Below are positions 59,480 to 64,000 of a stretch of DNA of 64,000 nt, in pieces. The DNA comes from Welwitschia mirabilis (Eukaryota; Gnetophyta; Gnetopsida; Welwitschiales): positions 30,392,454 through 30,456,453 of the forward strand of contig JBOZIK010000001.1 in assembly GCA_051453625.1 (NCBI GenBank), written 5' to 3'. The stretch's first letter is position 1. Every line of letters starts with the position of its first letter. The notes under the pieces were generated by a model that was given only the letters and a program-made list of their open reading frames with translations, had not been told where the DNA came from and ran no database searches. The position numbers and the translations under genes are program-made.

Positions 59480-59900
59480 GAAGAATAAGCAGCTGTTATT
59501 ACTTTATAGAGATGTGTCTAGTTTCTTAGAGTAGTAAGAAGCAAAAATCCATAGGTTTGTCAATTATAGAAGCTATGAACCTTATTATAGAAAGGTAATT
59601 TAGATAATTACTATGAATGAGATAGATATTAGAAGTCTTTATTTTTGATTTGAATAGAATTCCCATGCTATGTAATAACAAGAGTGCCATCAACATCTTA
59701 ACAAATACCATCCAACACTCAAGAACTATACACATTGAGATCTAATATCACTTCTTAAGAAAGCATGTATGAAGTGGTATAATAAAGTTGAAATACTTGC
59801 AAATAAAGGACCAACTAACAAATATATTCATCAAATCTTAGATGAAGCTATTTAACAAATTATATAGAGACATGAGTATTAGACTTATTCCAATTAGGTA
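59480..59900 (+). pseudogene. Copia RNase H, decayed
   Basis: It contains SSKKQKSIGLSIIEAMN (family SKKQ.SVALSTTEAEY), then PMLCNNKSAINILTNTIQHS and RTIHIEI.YHFLRKHV, then LQIKDQLTNIFIKS, the standard C-terminus of Copia pol. It ends near 59900 with a LYRDMSIRLIPI tail. Confidence 0.85.
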
Positions 59901-59972
59901 AGTGAAGGTAAATTTCTCTTATCTAACTTAAGTTTAACAGAGTTAGAATTATTACATATTATTTCATAGATA

Positions 59973-59988
59973 AAAATTTCTTAAAATT
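59973..59988. repeat. Direct repeat AAAATTTCTTAAAATT (left)
   Basis: Sixteen bases repeated exactly at 63295-63310, placed at the two ends of the LINE-containing segment. Probable target-site duplication. Confidence 0.65.
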
Positions 59989-60029
59989 AATAGTATACAG
60001 TGGAGCACTTCTATAATGCACTGCAAGCC

Positions 60030-61965
60030 TAATGCTCAGATTGTTAATTCTTTTGTTGAATACTTCCAAAAATTGTTTACAAAGAAGCTGATGGTTCTCA
60101 ACAGTGTCCTAGTTGGCCCTCCTATTACTAAATAATAATAATGTTATTTGAGCCAAAGATTCACAGAAGATGAAATTCGAAACACCATCAACTCTATGAA
60201 AAAGAACAAGATGTTGGATCTGATGGCTTTACTATAGAGTTCTATCAAACTTTTGGAGATATTATCAAAGTGGATGTTTGTGATGTGATCCAAGAAACAT
60301 TCAAGAAAGGTATCTTTTACAAACCTTTAAATGACACTCTTATCACCCTAATTTCCAAAACAGAAGATGCAAAAAGTCCTCACCATTGCAAGGCAATCAG
60401 TCTTTGTAATATTTTCTATAAGGTTTGCACTAAGATTATTGTAGACAAGTTTAAAGTGCTACTCCCAGATATGGTAACCCTGTCTCAATTCAGTTTTATT
60501 TCAAGAAGAGTTATCTATAATCACATAATCCTCACCAATGAAATACTTTATCTACATCATAGAAGAAATAAACCTGCAATGTGCCTCAAGCTTAATATAG
60601 CTAAAGTGTTTGATAAAGTCTAGTGGGAAACAGTAAACTCTGTGTTAGAGGAGTGTGGTGTTCCCACACCTCTCAGGCGTCTAATTTACTTTGGTATCTC
60701 AATGCCAACCTTCTATGTTATAGTCAATGGAGAGAGATACAACTACTTTCAGGGGAACAGTGGCCTACGTTAAGGTTATTTCCTTTCTCCAAGTTTTTGG
60801 TTATGGTGATGGACTCCTTAGCCAGACTCTTCATTCAGAATTAGAATCAAAATTCTTCCATTGAGCTAGCTCCTTCATAGCCCACCCTTCAATTTGCAAA
60901 TGATACTCTTCTATCCCTAGAATCAAGCCTTCTTATGGCAAGACATACTCGCAATCTATTAAATAAGTTTCATGATTTCCCAGGTCTTACAATAAATTGG
61001 CACAAATCAAAACTCTTCCTTATCAACACTCCTTAAGCAAGGAAGACGGCTATCTCTCAAGTTTTTCAGTGCTCACAAGCCATGTTTCTTAATGCCTATT
61101 TTGGTCTTCCTTTTGATTTAGATCATATTGCTGATAACGTTTGGCCTTCTTTAGTGAGAAAAATTGCAACTCGTTTAACTAGATGGGAAAACAAAGTTTT
61201 ATCAAATGCAGGAAAAGTTCTTGTTGTCAAATCTCGCATACTAAGTATGACTATTTATCTCATTAATTGCTTTTCCATATCTAATAGGTATTCTAGCTTG
61301 ATAGATAACATTATCTGAGATTTCATTTGGTCGAGTGGCAAGTTCCACAAGAGGCCTCATCTTATAAACTTCGAGCAAATCATCATGCTAAAGAAAGCAA
61401 GTGGTCTTCTTATTAGAAAAACTATGGATATAAGCAAATGTATTTTCGCTAAGCACTACTATAGATTTCTATCTGACAACAACATTCTCTGGGTTAAATT
61501 CTTTAAAGAAGATTATGATAATAAAGAAAGGCATTCTAATTTTCAGAAGCACATGGTCCATTCTAGCAAAGAGGTTTGGCCACAAGTTTTTGAAAATCAT
61601 GCTCTTCCTATCCAAAATGGCAAAGCAAGCATCTCAGTAATATATCATAATTTATTTGATCTTGATCATAGATGGAAGAAATTTTGGAAGTTAAATATCC
61701 TAGATAAAATTAAAATATTTTAGTGGTATATGTTGAAAGTTTATATTCCCACAACAGATAAGCTTATTCAAAGAAACTTAAGAGTTGATCAAGATTGTCC
61801 GATGTGTCATGAAAATAATGAGTCTGAAAATCATCTTTTCATTCAATGTTCTACTAGAAAAGATCTCTGAAAAGGGCCAAATATATCTTCTCCTTCTCAC
61901 ATTAGCTTGGACACCTTTTATTTTTCAAGAAAAATGTCTCCATGACTGTTGGTGCTTAGCTCTTA
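60030..61965 (+). pseudogene. LINE ORF2: reverse transcriptase and zinc-binding domain
   Basis: The RT domain in shifting frames reads DEIRNTINSMKKNK, then PLNDTLITLISKTEDAKSPH and CKAISLCNIFYKVCTKIIVD. LSQFSFISRRVIYNHIILTN, CLKLNIAKVFDKV and the FADD box follow. The box reads F-A-N-D at 60893-60904; the first Asp codon has become AAT. The connection covers INWHKSKLFLINTP and FGLPFDLDHIAD, then RLTRWENKVLSNAGKVLVVK. The zinc-binding-in-RT domain at 61690-61860 shows DQDCPMCHENNESENHLFIQ with its C-x2-C-x-H pattern. Wide stretches are open (60270-60623, 61082-61318, 61385-61723), so it is relatively young. Confidence 0.9.
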
Positions 61966-63234
61966 TGGAAACATAGATGCAACATTATTTTTCGGTAGGA
62001 AAAACTATCCATCTTAAAGTTGAAATTCAAAATCATTAGACAGATTGAAGAACTAAATCAAATTTAGGTCTATAAAAAACATGGCAACCCAAAACCTACA
62101 AACAAAATCGCGCCCAATTTACAAGAGAACGCGTAGCTAAGAGCATTAGAACTACATGAGAGAGGAGTGTTTGAACCATGTCCAAGCAGCTGATGTGACA
62201 TCAATGCATTAGAAGATATGGGAAAGGCTATAAGAATTAAACCTACTCAGCATGATGTGTTGTTGCATCATGAGAAAACTTAGGAGGCCTTTTATGCAGT
62301 AGGATGGGAGAGTTGCATGCTTATCCTTAGAGGACATGATCTTAATCTCTTCAAGTAATTTTTTAGAAACTAGAATGGCGGATCTACTCGGATAGGTAAC
62401 AATACCATTTTTATTGATATTCTTCCATCAATGATGCCATTTGCAGATGTCCTTAAGGAATTAAGTTAAAAAGGGGAGTCCCCCAGGCTTCCATTGTTTT
62501 TCACTTTGAAAGAATTGATTGGTAAAACCCTTAGAAAGAGAGGTGGAAGCTACAGAATAAAGGATTTTCTAAGGCCATTTGATTCTTGGGCTGCCTTGAT
62601 CATGAAATACTTCACTTTAAAGGGCCACTTNNNNNNNNNNNNNNNNNNNNNNNNNNNNNNNNNNNNNNNNNNNNNNNNNNNNNNNNNNNNNNNNNNNNNN
62701 NNNNNNNNNNNNNNNNNNNNNNNNNNNNNNNNNNNNNNNNNNNNNNNNNNNNNTAAAGGGTTGATTTGATTGTTATATCAAAGGAAAATGCATAACGATG
62801 CAGGCATCTTAGCTTGGTAAGATATCCCAAGAGAACCTGTGCAAAAGCTGCTACTATGGAATCCACTAAAGTATACAAAAAGTGATGAAGAGTGCAGCCT
62901 CCTTGCGCCTTCAAGACACACTGACAACGTGCCAAATATAGAACAGACAGAGCAATAGAAATATGAAAAAGAAGCTGTAAAAGAGGATGAATAGTAAGAA
63001 GAAGAAAACATTGAGGAGGAAAGTAAACCTTTGGCTCCTACCCCTATTGCCCAAATCCCCTTGTTCAACTATACCTCAAATGAATACAGTTTTGTTGTAA
63101 ATCCCTTAGGGTATGCTAGACTTAAACCTCTTTCTGATTGGAAGTTAGAACCTAAGTTGACAAAATTAGATGCTGATGTATGGGAGTTTCAATACCAGAG
63201 AGAATTTTATTATGCTTGGAAATCTAGCTCTTAA
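61966..63234 (+). pseudogene. C-terminal extension of LINE frame, unassigned
   Basis: From 61966 the LINE tail (LWKHRCNIIFR-like, then LKFKIIRQIEELNQI) continues in the same frame to the stop at 63232-63234. That is about 420 codons with about twelve isolated stops. The 123-N gap is a multiple of three and keeps the frame. Segments read NPKPTNKIAPNLQENA, LRALELHERGVFEPCPSS, AVGWESCMLILRGHDLNLF, LPSMMPFADVLKELS, RGGSYRIKDFLRPFDSWAAL and FNYTSNEYSFVVNPLGYARL, ending FQYQREFYYAWKSSS. An acidic Glu-rich stretch lies at 62950-63030. I recognise no domain. It is either a lineage-specific LINE extension or a second gene joined by chance. Confidence 0.5.
62631..62753. other. Assembly gap (123 N)
   Basis: Inside the unassigned coding extension; the reading frame is the same on both sides. 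Confidence 0.9.
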
Positions 63235-63294
63235 GCTTTATTGTAAATCTTTTTCTTTTTTGAGTTAATATAATCTATTTACTATTTCTCAAAG

Positions 63295-63310
63295 AAAATT
63301 TCTTAAAATT
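63295..63310. repeat. Direct repeat AAAATTTCTTAAAATT (right)
   Basis: Partner of 59973-59988. Confidence 0.65.
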
Positions 63311-64000
63311 TATGCACATTATTATTTTTGTGAATTTTATTAAGTTATTAAGTTTTCAATTTAATATGTATTTGGTTAATAAAAGATGTCTATTATAGCT
63401 TTCAGATGTCCTGTATTAGAAAATGCTTTTTAAGTTTTTAGTATAGACATCTTCTATGTGAAATACATATATTGTGTTTTAAAGTTTTTTTCAATCACCT
63501 ATCAACCTAGACGTCTATAATAAAAAAGAAAATGTCTACTATGCATCAAAATACATGTCTTCTATATCAAGAATGTCTACAGTGTAGGCATGAATAAAAT
63601 AAAAAGCAAAGCAAAAATTGAGGGTTTAGACTTCTATAAAGACATGAATCATCTTAAATCTTTCATATTTTATTTTTAATCCTTTCCACAATAGAAATAG
63701 CCATAAATCGCCAAAATAATTTTAGACTCACTCATTGATGGAGTCATAAGTAGCCACAAGCGAAAAAATGGTGAGGACAAGTAGAGAGAAAAGGGCCAAA
63801 ATAGAGTAAAAATGCAAGGGAAAAGGCTCAAATGACCCAAAAAAAAATGGAAAAGAGATAGTGTCCAAATCTAATCATTAAATCTCCCATAAAGAAGAAT
63901 CTAATAGTTGAAGGAAGGAATACAAACTCTTATTTATTTTAAATAATGTCAGATAGTGTTTTACAACTTGAAAATCACTTAAAACCATAACAGAGAGAAC
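63311..64000. repeat. Second AGATGTCTATA cluster and window end
   Basis: Motif copies lie at about 63385-63640: AGATGTCTATTATAG, AGATGTCCTGTATTAG, TATAGACATCTTCTATG, ACGTCTATAATA, ATGTCTACTATG, ATGTCTTCTAT and ATGTCTACAGTG. From 63660 on there is no ORF. It may be the 3' LTR of the Copia element or the other end of a CACTA-like element; the window stops before a terminus is reached. Confidence 0.55.

Larger units (their letters stand above)
55279..59972 (+). mobile_element. SIRE-like Ty1/copia retrotransposon (internal region)
   Basis: The order is gag, protease, integrase, RT, RNase H, which is the Copia order (integrase before RT). Residue patterns match the SIRE/Maximus lineage. The 3' end is interrupted at 59973 by a LINE insertion and may resume at 63311. 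Confidence 0.85.
59989..63294 (+). mobile_element. 5'-truncated LINE (L1-type) retrotransposon
   Basis: It starts inside ORF2 shortly before the RT domain and lacks the APE endonuclease, the usual outcome of incomplete target-primed reverse transcription. A 16-bp direct repeat flanks the segment. No long poly-A is left at the 3' end, which is decayed or absent. Confidence 0.8.

Noticed and set aside
1-64000. Host protein-coding genes, tRNA or rRNA genes
   Set aside because: No cloverleaf-like A/B boxes, rRNA segments or exon-intron patterns were recognised; all confident coding matches are mobile elements.

Overview
This is AT-rich nuclear DNA of a flowering plant, almost certainly intergenic and transposon-packed. 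Every recognisable coding stretch comes from plant mobile elements: Athila-, Tat- and Tekay-like Ty3/gypsy elements, SIRE-like and other Ty1/copia elements, a LINE and a CACTA end. All are broken by stop codons, frameshifts, nested insertions and N gaps. I found no intact host gene, tRNA, rRNA or CRISPR array. The species cannot be named from the sequence.

Layout. 1-2110: right end of a CACTA DNA transposon, with a terminal CACTACTAGAAAT read on the minus strand and four subterminal hairpins. 2111-20275: two degenerate Athila-lineage units head to tail. Unit 1 has gag, protease, RT, RNase H, integrase and an env-like ORF. It runs through a purine tract into one LTR (13077-14136), and that same LTR is followed at once by the primer-binding site of unit 2. 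Unit 2 ends in a scrap of 3' LTR at 20188-20275.

20275-38200: copies of an LTR-type family I could not assign, with roughly 1.3-1.4 kb terminal repeats (24184-25514, 29350-30763, inverted part 32745-33330) and an internal block seen three times (20275-21890, 26935-28558, inverted 35130-36810). The internal block carries a conserved protein remnant unlike gag or pol proteins I know. One full copy splits a minus-strand Copia element, with integrase to its right (31980-30780) and RT to its left (24183-23400).

38203-51420: a long LTR (38203-42349), a tRNA-Met-type primer site and a chromovirus-like gag. Then comes an inverted copy of the same LTR (47278 down to 44345), a second inverted LTR fragment (48273 down to 47742), and a Tat-lineage pol with RT, archaeal-type RNase H and integrase.

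51420-64000: mixed remnants, then a SIRE-like Copia element (primer site 55279, pol to about 59900). A 5'-truncated LINE (59989-63294) is inserted in it and bounded by a 16-bp direct repeat. The LINE frame continues about 390 codons past its last recognised domain. Two clusters of a short motif resembling AGATGTCTATA lie at 53.7-54.4 kb and 63.38-63.66 kb.

The elements record a history rather than cooperating: insertion into insertion, unequal recombination, and decay dominated by C-to-T and G-to-A changes. Several assembly gaps have the same sequence on both sides, so some apparent duplications are artefacts.
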